A stretch of DNA of 64,000 nucleotides from contig NZ_AP022598.1 of assembly GCF_010725485.1 (NCBI RefSeq), forward strand, positions 1,178,001-1,242,000, written 5' to 3'. This document shows positions 1 to 8,211 of this stretch, piece by piece. The notes under the pieces were generated by a model. The model saw only the letters and a program-made list of their open reading frames with translations. It was not told the origin of the DNA and ran no database searches. Origin of the DNA: Mycolicibacterium parafortuitum (lineage in GTDB: Bacteria; Actinomycetota; Actinomycetes; Mycobacteriales; Mycobacteriaceae). The position numbers were made by a program, and so were the translations under genes. The first letter of the stretch is position 1. Each line of letters opens with the position of its first letter.

Positions 1-1404
1 GTCGGCGGACCGACGGCGCTGATCAAGGACTTCGACGACCGGGTGTCGGCGACCCAGCCGCTGGTGTTCCTGTTCGTCGCACTGATCGCGTTCGTGATGC
101 TGCTGGTGTCGATCCGGTCGGTGTTCCTGGCGCTCAAGGGCGTCCTGATGACCGTGCTGTCGGTGGCCGCCGCGTACGGCTCGCTGGTGGTGGTGTTCCA
201 GTGGGGCTGGCTGTCGGACCTCGGCTTCGACCAGATCTCGTCGCTGGACAGCACCATCCCGCCGCTGGTGCTGGCGCTGACGTTCGGCCTGTCGATGGAC
301 TACGAGATCTTCCTGCTGACCCGGATCCGGGAGCGGTTCCTGCAGACCGGCAACACCCGCGACGCGGTCGCCTACGGGGTGTCCACCAGCGCCCGCACCA
401 TCACCAGCGCGGCACTGATCATGATCGCGGTGTTCATCGGTTTCGCGTTCGCGGGGATGCCGCTGGTCGCCCAGCTGGGCGTGGCGTGCGCGGTCGCGAT
501 CGCGGTGGACGCGACGATAGTCCGGCTGGTGCTGGTGCCCGCGCTGATGGCGATGTTCGACGAGTGGAACTGGTGGCTGCCGCGCTGGCTGGACCGCATC
601 CTGCCGTCGGTGGACTTCGAGAAGCCTTTGCCCAAGGCCGATATCGGCGACCTGGTCATCATCCCCGACGACATCTCCGCCCTCGCCCCGTCCGGCTCCG
701 ACCTGCGCACCGTGGTGAAGTCCGCGGCGAAGCTGAAAACCCTTGCCCCCCAAGCGATCACCGTCGCCGATCCGCTGGCGTTCAGCGGCTGCCTGCCGTG
801 CGGGAAGATCAGCGGCACCCGGGTGGGCCGCGACGAGCGGATCACCGCGGCGGTCAGCAACCGGGCGCACGGCAAGACCGTCGCGGTCAAGCTGCCCAAG
901 CATCCGGTGACGATGTGGCGCGGCAGGCTGGATGTGGCGCTGGACGCGCTGGCAGCCGAGCGCGCGGACGCCGAGCACAGCCACCAACTCATCCAGCGGA
1001 TCAGCCCGATGGAGACCACCAACGTGCTGTTGCCGACCGGGGACCGGCTGCAGATCCCGACCGGCGCCGAGACACTGCGGCTGAAGAGCTACCTGATCCT
1101 GCAGCGCAACCGCTCCCGCGATTTCCAGGAGCTCGCCGAGCTGGTGGACTCGATGGACACCAGCACCGCTGCCGAAGTGCTCGCCGGTATGGACCGGTAC
1201 TACGCTGGACAGTCGGCACGCGGGCAGGAAACCGCCCGTAACCGGCACTGGGTGGCCACCCAGCTGGTGCGCCGACTGGCCGAACCCCACCCCACGGACG
1301 GGCCGGACCTCGCGGAGGCGGGAGCCGACGCCGAGAGGCAGTGGGCGCAGGTCAGACAGCGCTGCCTGGCTGTCGCAGTGGCCATGTTGGAGGAGACGAG
1401 GTGA
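1..1404 (+). CDS. mmpL11: MmpL-family RND transporter, C-terminal part (probable MmpL11), 5' end outside the window
   Basis: The frame is open from base 1, so only the C-terminal ~467 residues are present. They include several membrane segments and the GLSMDYE signature, whose Asp-Tyr pair is the proton-relay pair of MmpL proteins. After the last membrane segment (about residue 200) comes a ~260-residue hydrophilic cytosolic domain with two Cys in a CLPC motif. A long C-terminal domain is typical of MmpL3/MmpL11. In M. tuberculosis mmpL11 (Rv0202c) is followed by Rv0201c, and here the next gene is a small, stop-start coupled protein near the Rv0200/Rv0199/zmp1 equivalents. The MmpL11 assignment therefore rests mainly on gene order. 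Known MmpL11 roles are export of mycolate-wax/acylglycerol lipids and a link to haem uptake. The family call is certain; the paralogue is inferred. Confidence 0.75.
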   Translation, partial: VGGPTALIKDFDDRVSATQPLVFLFVALIAFVMLLVSIRSVFLALKGVLMTVLSVAAAYGSLVVVFQWGWLSDLGFDQISSLDSTIPPLVLALTFGLSMDYEIFLLTRIRERFLQTGNTRDAVAYGVSTSARTITSAALIMIAVFIGFAFAGMPLVAQLGVACAVAIAVDATIVRLVLVPALMAMFDEWNWWLPRWLDRILPSVDFEKPLPKADIGDLVIIPDDISALAPSGSDLRTVVKSAAKLKTLAPQAITVADPLAFSGCLPCGKISGTRVGRDERITAAVSNRAHGKTVAVKLPKHPVTMWRGRLDVALDALAAERADAEHSHQLIQRISPMETTNVLLPTGDRLQIPTGAETLRLKSYLILQRNRSRDFQELAELVDSMDTSTAAEVLAGMDRYYAGQSARGQETARNRHWVATQLVRRLAEPHPTDGPDLAEAGADAERQWAQVRQRCLAVAVAMLEETR

Positions 1405-1883
1405 CCCCCAGTATGTCCAAGACCGCCGGCTCCCCGACCCCTGCGCCCGACAGCCGGCCGGTCGAGTTCTGGCCGACGGCGGCGATCCGCGCGGCGCTGG
1501 AGAGCGACGACCTGAGCGTCTGGCAGCGCATCGTCGTCGCGATCAAACGCGATCCGTACGGCCGCACCGCCCGTCAGGTCGAGGAGGTCCTGGAGACCGC
1601 CCGACCCTACGGGGTGTCGAAGGCGATGCAGGAGGTGCTCAGCCGCACCCGCGAGCACCTCGAGGCCAACGAGTGCGCCGAGGTGGCCCGCCACGTGCAT
1701 CTGCTGCTGGAGCGTTCCGGGCTCGGTGAGCAGGAGTTCGCGTCCCGCATCGGGGTGCCCGCCGAACAGTTCGCCGAATACCTGCGCGGCACCACCAGCC
1801 CGGCCGCGTCGCTGATGATCCGGATGGGCCGGCTGTCCGACCGGTTCGCCAAAATGCGCGCCCAGCGCCCCGTCGAACCCTGA
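1401..1883 (+). CDS. Small HTH-containing protein coupled to the MmpL gene (Rv0201c-like position)
   Basis: A 160-residue soluble protein. I chose the GTG at 1401 because it overlaps the MmpL stop (GTGA) and has a strong GGAGGAG ribosome site five bases upstream; an ATG at 1413 is the alternative. The N-terminal ~30 residues are Pro/Ser-rich. The middle is helical, and the C-terminal ~50 residues (SGLGEQEFASRIGVP followed by a second helix) read like an HTH/XRE-type fold. Coupling to mmpL11 suggests the two are made together. The function is unknown, and DNA binding is inferred only from the HTH-like pattern. Confidence 0.8.
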   Translation: MTPSMSKTAGSPTPAPDSRPVEFWPTAAIRAALESDDLSVWQRIVVAIKRDPYGRTARQVEEVLETARPYGVSKAMQEVLSRTREHLEANECAEVARHVHLLLERSGLGEQEFASRIGVPAEQFAEYLRGTTSPAASLMIRMGRLSDRFAKMRAQRPVEP

Positions 1884-1896
1884 TCTCCGCGAAATA

Positions 1897-3168
1897 TCAT
1901 TCCGGGCTGCACTCCGGCGACAGATCACGACCATGGCTTAACGCCGGCGAGTCGGCGAGTCGGCGCTCGATGACGTCGGCGCCGCGCGCCACCCCTCCGG
2001 TCGCGGCGAAACCGGCGGCCACCCGGGCGGCGCCGCCGGTCATCGTCATCGCCGTCTGCACCGCCGCACGCAGCCGGGGGACGGTGAGCCTGCTCGCCGG
2101 CAGCCGGGTGCCGCAGCCGGCCAGCTCGACCCGGCGGGCCACCTCGAACTGATCGCGGCCGAATGGCACCACGCACACCGGCACACCGCGTTCCAGTGCC
2201 TTCTGGGTGACCCCCATTCCGCCGTGGGTGATCACACACACCGCGCGCTCGAGGAGCAGCGAGTGTGGAGCGAACCGCACCTGGGTCACCCCGGGCCGTG
2301 ACGACACGTCGACGTCGGTGGTCGGGGCGGTGACCACGACGTGGACGGGTTCGTCGCGCAGCGCCGCGACCGCGGTCTCGACCAGCGCGGCGTCCGGCTG
2401 CCCGACCGAGGACGTGGTGACCAGCACGATCGGGTCGTCGATGACGTCCAGCCAGGGCGGCCGTGCCGCGGGCGCGGGATCGAAGCCCGCAGGGCCGATC
2501 ATCGTCACCGTCGGGCCCCAGTCGGTGTGCGCGTACTCCAGCGGCTTACCGGTCGCGACCAGCACGGCCGGAGCGCGCAGCAGCAGTTCACCGGCGGTGC
2601 GCACCGGGGTCAGCCCGAGCGCGCGCCGCAGCGGTGTCATCGCCCGCGCGAACGGACGGTCGAACACCGCCTTGGTGACCAGGCCGATGCCCCAGTCCCG
2701 GATCCGCCCCAGCGGCCCCGGCCACGGTGCGGCACCCGGGCCGAACGGCGGGCTGCCCGGCGACTGCAGGTACGGCGTGAACGGTGACAACACCACCCAC
2801 GGGCGGCCGGTGGTCTCCGCGGCCGACATCGCCCCCCAGCAGTTCGCGTCCACCAGCACCAGATCCGGGCGCACCTGGTCGACCGCGGCCAGCAGGTCCG
2901 CGACCTCGAGGGGGGCCCGGCGGGTGAGCACGTCGACGGTGTTGCTCGCCGACCGGACCGTGCCGTCCAGGTCGTCGTCGGCCTGGACGGCCTCGATGCG
3001 GGGGTCGACCGGGGCGGTCGCGAACCCTTCGGCGCGACCGATTTCCAGGCCGGACGCGAGGGTGCGGACATGGACGTGGTGCCCGCGGGCGGCCAGTTCC
3101 CGCAGCACCGCGCAGAACGGGAAAAGATGCCCGAGTGCTGGCGCCGTGTAGGCCAGGATCACCGCCAT
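1897..3168 (-). CDS. UGT/MGT-type glycosyltransferase (GT1 family)
   Basis: GT-B fold glycosyltransferase of about 423 residues. The N-terminus YTAPALGHLFPFCAVLRELAARGH is the usual acceptor-side start of macrolide/UGT glycosyltransferases. The C-terminal nucleotide-sugar half contains HGGMGVTQKALERGVPVCVVP, the family's HGG...G.P.v..P signature. The ATG at 3168 was chosen; a GTG at 3180 is also in frame. Either start overlaps the end of the upstream MmpL gene, so the two are co-translated. With the MmpL and a GT-C enzyme in the same run, it probably adds a sugar to a lipid or polyketide exported by that MmpL. The donor and acceptor are unknown. The last ~20 residues are polar and low complexity. 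Confidence 0.88.
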   Translation of the reverse strand: MAVILAYTAPALGHLFPFCAVLRELAARGHHVHVRTLASGLEIGRAEGFATAPVDPRIEAVQADDDLDGTVRSASNTVDVLTRRAPLEVADLLAAVDQVRPDLVLVDANCWGAMSAAETTGRPWVVLSPFTPYLQSPGSPPFGPGAAPWPGPLGRIRDWGIGLVTKAVFDRPFARAMTPLRRALGLTPVRTAGELLLRAPAVLVATGKPLEYAHTDWGPTVTMIGPAGFDPAPAARPPWLDVIDDPIVLVTTSSVGQPDAALVETAVAALRDEPVHVVVTAPTTDVDVSSRPGVTQVRFAPHSLLLERAVCVITHGGMGVTQKALERGVPVCVVPFGRDQFEVARRVELAGCGTRLPASRLTVPRLRAAVQTAMTMTGGAARVAAGFAATGGVARGADVIERRLADSPALSHGRDLSPECSPE

Positions 3169-5318
3169 GAGGGCGCCCACCAGTTCAACCGGCCCATCAG
3201 TTTCATGTAGGCGGGCAGCAACACCATCCGCACCAGCGTCGCGTCGACCAGTACCGCCAGCACCAGCCCGACGCCGAACATCCGCATGAACGACACCTGC
3301 GCGGCGATCAGCGCCGCGAACGAGATCGTCATGATCGCCGCCGCCGCGGTGACCACCCGTCCGGTGTAGGCCAGCCCGAGCACCACGCTGCGGTCCAGAT
3401 CACTCGCGGATTTCGCACTGCGCAGCCAGAATTCGCGGATCCGCGCCAGCAGGAACACCTCGTAGTCCATCGAGAGCCCGAAGGCGATGCAGAACAGCAG
3501 CACCGGGACGGTGGCCACCAGCGTGCCCGTGGGCGTGGTCCCGAATGCCCCGAGATGCCCTTCCTGGAAGATCCACACCAGTGCGCCGAACGCGGCGCTC
3601 AACGAGAGGATGTTGAGGACAAGCGCTTTCAGCGGCAACACCACGCTGCGCGTCAGCACGAACAGCACCGCGAAGATCACCAGTGCGGTGATGCCCAGCA
3701 CCAGAGGAAGTTTCGCGGCGATCGAGTCGATACTGTCTCGGTTGACCGCCGCCGAACCGGTCATCAGCACCGCGCGCTCGCCCGGGCCGGGCACCGCCCG
3801 CAGGCTCGCCAGTTGCGTCTCGGATTCGGGTGAGAACAGCGCCGCCTGGCCCGATATGGTGAGATAGGCGCTGCCACCGGCGATCTCGGCGCCGGCCGGG
3901 GCGGGCCCGACGGGCTGCCCGTCGACGAAAGCGCCCACCGGCGCCGCGACCGCGGTGACCTCGCCGACCCGGGACAGCGCCGCCGCGTAGTCCGCCCAGT
4001 CGGCGTCGGTGAGTCCGTCGGCGTCGGGCACGACGACGGTGGTCTCGGTGCCGGACCGGTCCACGAAATCCGCGCGCAACCGGTCGCCGACCTGGTGCGC
4101 CGACGCGGTCGCGGGAAGCACCCGGTCGTCGGGATAGCCCCACTTCACGTTCAGGAACGGCAGGCCGACCGCGACGAGCAGCACGGTGCCCGCCAGTCCG
4201 ATCGGCAGCGCGTGCCGCAGCACGAATTCTGTACTGCGGAACCAGAACCGGTGCTGCACCAGTTCGGGGCCGTCCCCGCGCCCGTGCCGTCCCGGCGGTT
4301 TCGCCAGCCGGGTGCCGAGCAGCGTCATCAACGCCGGCGAGAACACCAACGCCGCGGCCGCGGACAGCGCGACGGTGATGACCCCGGCGTAACCGAAGGA
4401 CCTCAGGAACGGCACGTCGAACAACAGCAACGTCGACATCGACAACGCGACGGTCAGCGCCGAGAACACGATGGTCCGCCCGGCGGTGGCCATCGTGATG
4501 CGCAGCGCGGTGGCGGGATCACGACTGGCCGCGAGTTCATCCCGATAGCGACTGACGATCAACAGCGTGTAGTCGATCGCCAGCGCCAGCCCGAGCGCGG
4601 TCGCGAGGTTCAGCGCGAAGATCGACACCTCGGTACCGAGCGCGATCAACCGCAGCAACGCCATCGAGCCGACGATCGCGACCGCCGCCACCAGCACCGG
4701 CACCGTGGCGGCCACCAGCCCGCCGAACACCCACACCAGCACCGCGAGGCTCAGCGGGACCGCGATCGACTCCATGATCAGCACGTCGCGCAGCGTCTGC
4801 TCGGTGATCTGGCTGAACACCATCGCCGACCCACCCGCGGTGACCGTCACCCCGCTGTCCGCGACGATGTCGGCGTCGATCCGCTCCAGCAGCGCACGGG
4901 CGAAGCCGGGCCCGTCGCTCTCACCGCCGCGCAGGTCCGCGACGATCAGACCGGCCGCCCCGTCTTCGCTGCGCAATCCCTGCGCGACGGCGGGCGGCGA
5001 CGTCCACGGCGACATCACGCCCAACACGTCGGGGCTGTCGGCCAGTGCGTCGGCGATCCGGCGCCCGACGTCGGCGCCGGGTCCGCCGAGGTCGGTTTCG
5101 GTGACGAGCAGGACCAGCTGGACGTCGCCTTTACCGAATTTCTCGGCGAGAAGCTGGTTGGCACGCGACGATTCGGCACCGGGATCGGCGAATCCCCCGG
5201 CGGACAGGTCCGAGACGACCGGAAACGCGAAGATCGCCGCGCCCACCACAAGCAGCGCGACGCACGCGACGACGCGCCTTGGCGCTTCCAGCGCCCACCG
5301 GGTAGGGCATGACAACAC
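3159..5318 (-). CDS. MmpL-family lipid transporter (short type, 719 aa)
   Basis: A complete MmpL/RND transporter. The N-terminus has a positively charged stretch (APRRVVA) and a first membrane segment, then a periplasmic loop with ADPGAESSRANQLL, typical of MmpL proteins. Two sets of membrane segments follow, each with the paired Asp-Tyr (LAIDYTLL near residue 240, LSMDYEVFLL near 610). At 719 residues it is shorter than MmpL3/11 and lacks the long cytosolic tail, resembling the actinomycete MmpL/ActII-3 group. The GTG start at 5318 has GAGG just upstream. The gene overlaps the downstream UGT, and its own upstream neighbour is a GT-C glycosyltransferase, suggesting export of a glycosylated product. 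Substrate unknown. Confidence 0.93.
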   Translation of the reverse strand: MLSCPTRWALEAPRRVVACVALLVVGAAIFAFPVVSDLSAGGFADPGAESSRANQLLAEKFGKGDVQLVLLVTETDLGGPGADVGRRIADALADSPDVLGVMSPWTSPPAVAQGLRSEDGAAGLIVADLRGGESDGPGFARALLERIDADIVADSGVTVTAGGSAMVFSQITEQTLRDVLIMESIAVPLSLAVLVWVFGGLVAATVPVLVAAVAIVGSMALLRLIALGTEVSIFALNLATALGLALAIDYTLLIVSRYRDELAASRDPATALRITMATAGRTIVFSALTVALSMSTLLLFDVPFLRSFGYAGVITVALSAAAALVFSPALMTLLGTRLAKPPGRHGRGDGPELVQHRFWFRSTEFVLRHALPIGLAGTVLLVAVGLPFLNVKWGYPDDRVLPATASAHQVGDRLRADFVDRSGTETTVVVPDADGLTDADWADYAAALSRVGEVTAVAAPVGAFVDGQPVGPAPAGAEIAGGSAYLTISGQAALFSPESETQLASLRAVPGPGERAVLMTGSAAVNRDSIDSIAAKLPLVLGITALVIFAVLFVLTRSVVLPLKALVLNILSLSAAFGALVWIFQEGHLGAFGTTPTGTLVATVPVLLFCIAFGLSMDYEVFLLARIREFWLRSAKSASDLDRSVVLGLAYTGRVVTAAAAIMTISFAALIAAQVSFMRMFGVGLVLAVLVDATLVRMVLLPAYMKLMGRLNWWAPSWR

Positions 5319-5419
5319 AGGACCTCAATGTCGAGCGGGTTTCGCTCATCGCCGGACCCAGCCTGTTTACCCGTGAATGGCCGCGTTGCAGTCCCGCGGA
5401 TCGCGACGTCATCGATCCG

Positions 5420-6868
5420 TCACGATCGGTCGCGCACCGACCGCGCCACCTGCGTCTGGTTGAAGCGCCACACCTCGGTCGCCGCGAACCCCGGGACAGC
5501 CGCCGGGGTACCCGCGTCGGTGACGGTCCACAGCACCGCGCAACCGTCCACCGCGTCGGCGCCGACCAGGCGCAGCGCGTCGCCGTGCGTACGGCGCGCA
5601 CCGGCCAGAGCCGTCGGCGCCGACGGCGTGCCGTGGACGCGGACGCACTCCCCCTCCCCGCCGCGTTCGGCCAGCAGCGCGGCGACTTGGCTGTAGTCCG
5701 ATCCGAACTTCGCGTACGGCCCGCGCTGGGCCACATAGTTCGGTGCTGCCGCGACGGCGATGATCGCCAGCACCACGGTGAGGCGTCGTGTGTCGCGACC
5801 CACGGTGGCCGCGCACAGGCCGACGAGCAGCGCGACGGCCGGGGTGGTGAAGGCCAGGTAGTGGGGTTGGTACAGCGGGCGCGCCACCAGCGAGTAACCC
5901 ACCAGCGCAAGCGTCGGCACCACGATCCAGGCCGCGCACGTCCAGACCAGCACCCGGTCGGACTCCCCGCGGCGGCGCCGGAGCCGCACCGCCAGCGCGC
6001 AGACCGCGACGATCACCACGATCAGCGGCGCCACCCGCGCCCACGCCCGGACCGCGACCTTGAGCTCCTCGGCGCCGAACTGCTGCTGATCGGGCCCGAC
6101 GGCGCGCACGCTGTCGGAGTAGACCGACGGGAAGTACTGCTCGCCGGCGATCTGCCCGGCCGTCACCGGCCCGACCGGCCAGATCCAGGCGACCTGGTCC
6201 TGCTGGGCCACGATGACCGCGATCACCGGGCTGACCAGCACCAGCGCCGCGCCGGTGGCGACCGCCCAGGACCGCAGCGTGGCCCGATCGGCGCGCAGCG
6301 CCGCCAGCATCGCCGCATGCGCGGCGAGAATCAGCAGCACCAGCACGTTCACCGCCGCCGCCACGGTCAACACCGCCGCGTAGCCCACCCACCGGCGCCA
6401 CCCGCCGCGACGCATCGCGGTCAGCGCCAGCACGGTGAGCCACACCGCACACGCGATCGACAGCGCGTAGGGCCGGGCCTCCAGACCGGCCCACGTGGTG
6501 CGGGGCAGCACCGCGAAGACCACGCCGGCGGCGAGGCCGACCCTGCGTCCGGACATCCGGGCCCCGAGCACGCACGTGCCTGCCGCCGCGACCCCGACCA
6601 TCAGCGCACTGGGCACCCGCGCCCAGAACTCGCTGACCGGGAATACCGTGAACCATCCGTGTAGCAGCAGGTAGTACAGCCCGTGCACCGCGTCGACGTG
6701 CCCGAGCAGATTCCAGAGATCGCCGGCAGGCAGGGTGGCCGCCGAGATCGTCGCGGATTCATCGGCCCACAGCGACGGCCGGCCCGCCGCCGCCACGCTC
6801 AGCGCGCAGGCCAGCAGCCCGATCAGGACGGCGTCGGCACGGGGGGACGGTCGGTCGGGCAGGGGCAC
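5420..6868 (-). CDS. GT-C (GT39/PMT-like) membrane glycosyltransferase
   Basis: A polytopic membrane protein of ~482 residues with about ten hydrophobic segments. WADESATISAA in the first extracytoplasmic loop has the acidic pair expected of GT-C polyprenyl-phosphate-sugar transferases. LPRTTWAGLEARPYAL and the later QPHYLAFTTPA also fit mycobacterial GT39-like mannosyl/arabinosyl-type enzymes. The C-terminal ~110 residues form an extracytoplasmic domain. The start was set at GTG 6868, just after the stop of the upstream gene; a longer frame to 6919 would overlap that gene. It is in line with the MmpL and UGT genes (100 bases to the MmpL start). The sugar donor and acceptor cannot be read from the sequence. 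Confidence 0.8.
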   Translation of the reverse strand: MPLPDRPSPRADAVLIGLLACALSVAAAGRPSLWADESATISAATLPAGDLWNLLGHVDAVHGLYYLLLHGWFTVFPVSEFWARVPSALMVGVAAAGTCVLGARMSGRRVGLAAGVVFAVLPRTTWAGLEARPYALSIACAVWLTVLALTAMRRGGWRRWVGYAAVLTVAAAVNVLVLLILAAHAAMLAALRADRATLRSWAVATGAALVLVSPVIAVIVAQQDQVAWIWPVGPVTAGQIAGEQYFPSVYSDSVRAVGPDQQQFGAEELKVAVRAWARVAPLIVVIVAVCALAVRLRRRRGESDRVLVWTCAAWIVVPTLALVGYSLVARPLYQPHYLAFTTPAVALLVGLCAATVGRDTRRLTVVLAIIAVAAAPNYVAQRGPYAKFGSDYSQVAALLAERGGEGECVRVHGTPSAPTALAGARRTHGDALRLVGADAVDGCAVLWTVTDAGTPAAVPGFAATEVWRFNQTQVARSVRDRS

Positions 6869-6879
6869 GCGTTGGTTCG

Positions 6880-7569
6880 CTAGCGGGCGTGGATCGGTGC
6901 GACGTCCTCGACAACCCACCGTCCGTCGGTCTTGGACAGCGCGACTCGCAGGGCGAGCACCGCGGTGTCGGGTTTCTGCCCAGGCGTGGACTGCGTGCCG
7001 CGCAGGATGACGGCGACGCTGGCGGCGTCCGGGCCGATGGCCTCGACTCCCGCCGACACCGTGCGGGCCTGCGCCGAGACGTTCCGCTTGCCGAGATCCT
7101 GGGCCACCGTGGCGAATTCGTTCTTGAAGCGTTCCGCGCTGGCGGCCGACATCATGCTGGTGGCTCGGTCGATCGAGCCGGTCGGGTTCTGCGGGGTGAA
7201 CGTCGCGGACGCCTCGGCGACGCTGCTCGCGATGCCGGCCACCTCCGCGGTGTCGTCGCGCAGCGCGCGGTCAGGAAGGGTCCACTGCACATATCCGACG
7301 ACCGCGGCGGTCACCACCGCCGCGGTGGCGGCGCCGACGACGGCCAGCCGCAGCCCGGGCCCGTCGTCGTCGGTGCCGACGGTGACGGCGTCGCGGCGCG
7401 CCAGCACGAAGTTCACCGCGACGCCCTCGACGATCAGCAGGCACAGCACCGAACACACCGACACCCACCACAGCGGCCAGCCGAGCGCGACACCGAGGTA
7501 CACCAGCGCCGCGATCGCGGCGGCGGGTGCGAGCAGGTCGAACGCGAGCACGCGCAGCCTGTTCCTCAT
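6880..7569 (-). CDS. Mce-associated-like membrane protein (Rv0200-like)
   Basis: A 229-residue protein. The first ~60 residues hold two membrane helices, a third lies near residues 75-95 (VVGAATAAVVTAAVVGYV), and an extracytoplasmic domain of ~130 residues ends in RWVVEDVAPI. That membrane-plus-SnoaL/NTF2-like architecture is shared by Mce-associated (Mam) proteins and VirB8-like domains. Length and position next to the Rv0199-like gene and zmp1 match Rv0200. It shares ATGA (7566-7569) with the upstream gene. Mce-associated proteins stabilise lipid-import systems; whether that holds outside an mce operon is not known. Confidence 0.82.
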   Translation of the reverse strand: MRNRLRVLAFDLLAPAAAIAALVYLGVALGWPLWWVSVCSVLCLLIVEGVAVNFVLARRDAVTVGTDDDGPGLRLAVVGAATAAVVTAAVVGYVQWTLPDRALRDDTAEVAGIASSVAEASATFTPQNPTGSIDRATSMMSAASAERFKNEFATVAQDLGKRNVSAQARTVSAGVEAIGPDAASVAVILRGTQSTPGQKPDTAVLALRVALSKTDGRWVVEDVAPIHAR

Positions 7570-8153
7570 CGGATCGACTCCAGCCGGGAGACCATCAGCT
7601 CGCCGTCGACGTCGGTGATGTCCAGGCGCAGATTCCAGCGCACGGTCTGCGGCTGCTCGGTGCCCGCGTTCTCGCTCAGCGACGTCGCGACCACCATCAC
7701 GGTGTCGGTGCGTGACGCGAGCCCCTCAAGATCGGACTCCTGCGATTGCGGCGCCCCGGGGTCGTCGTGGTGGATCGTCTCGATCGCGACCGAGTCCACT
7801 TGCCCGGTGGTGCGTGACTGCAACGTCTGCACCAGCTTGCGGAACGGCGCCATGCTGGTCTCGAAGTCGGCGTTGAGTTGCCCGACGGTGCCCTCGTGCA
7901 GTCTGGCCATGTCGGCGTCGACGGAGTCGGAGTTCAGGTTGATCAGCACCCCGGTCCATTCCGCGGCGGTCTGCAGCACCTGGGTGCGGTAGCGCAGTTC
8001 GTCGGTCTCGGCGCGGTGACCGGACCAGATCACGGCGGCCAGGACGACGGCGACCACGGCCACCACACCCAGCACCGCGGACGCGACGCCGTAGCCGCTG
8101 AAGACACCGCCGGCGTGCGGTTTCTGCTCGGGGACGTGCTCGTCGTCGGGCAT
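7566..8153 (-). CDS. Mce-associated-like single-pass membrane protein (Rv0199-like)
   Basis: A 195-residue protein. It has a short cytoplasmic N-terminus, one membrane helix (about residues 24-46, VLGVVAVVAVVLAAVIW), then an extracytoplasmic domain ending in a typical Mam beta-strand pattern (VRWNLRLDITDVDGELMVSRL). It is the first gene of the minus-strand run and is divergent from zmp1, with only 58 bases between the starts. Gene order matches Rv0199-zmp1 of M. tuberculosis. Rv0199 has been linked to Mce function, but here that is inference. Confidence 0.82.
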   Translation of the reverse strand: MPDDEHVPEQKPHAGGVFSGYGVASAVLGVVAVVAVVLAAVIWSGHRAETDELRYRTQVLQTAAEWTGVLINLNSDSVDADMARLHEGTVGQLNADFETSMAPFRKLVQTLQSRTTGQVDSVAIETIHHDDPGAPQSQESDLEGLASRTDTVMVVATSLSENAGTEQPQTVRWNLRLDITDVDGELMVSRLESIR

Positions 8154-8211
8154 GCGCGTGAGGGTACCTGGGCGCCGGCCGTGGTCCCGCGCCGTCTGGC
8201 ACCCTGGTGGG

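Noticed and set aside
4095..5312. 405-codon plus-strand frame opposite the MmpL gene
   Set aside because: Composition is Arg/Gln/His-rich shadow coding with no fold or motif; the MmpL is certain.
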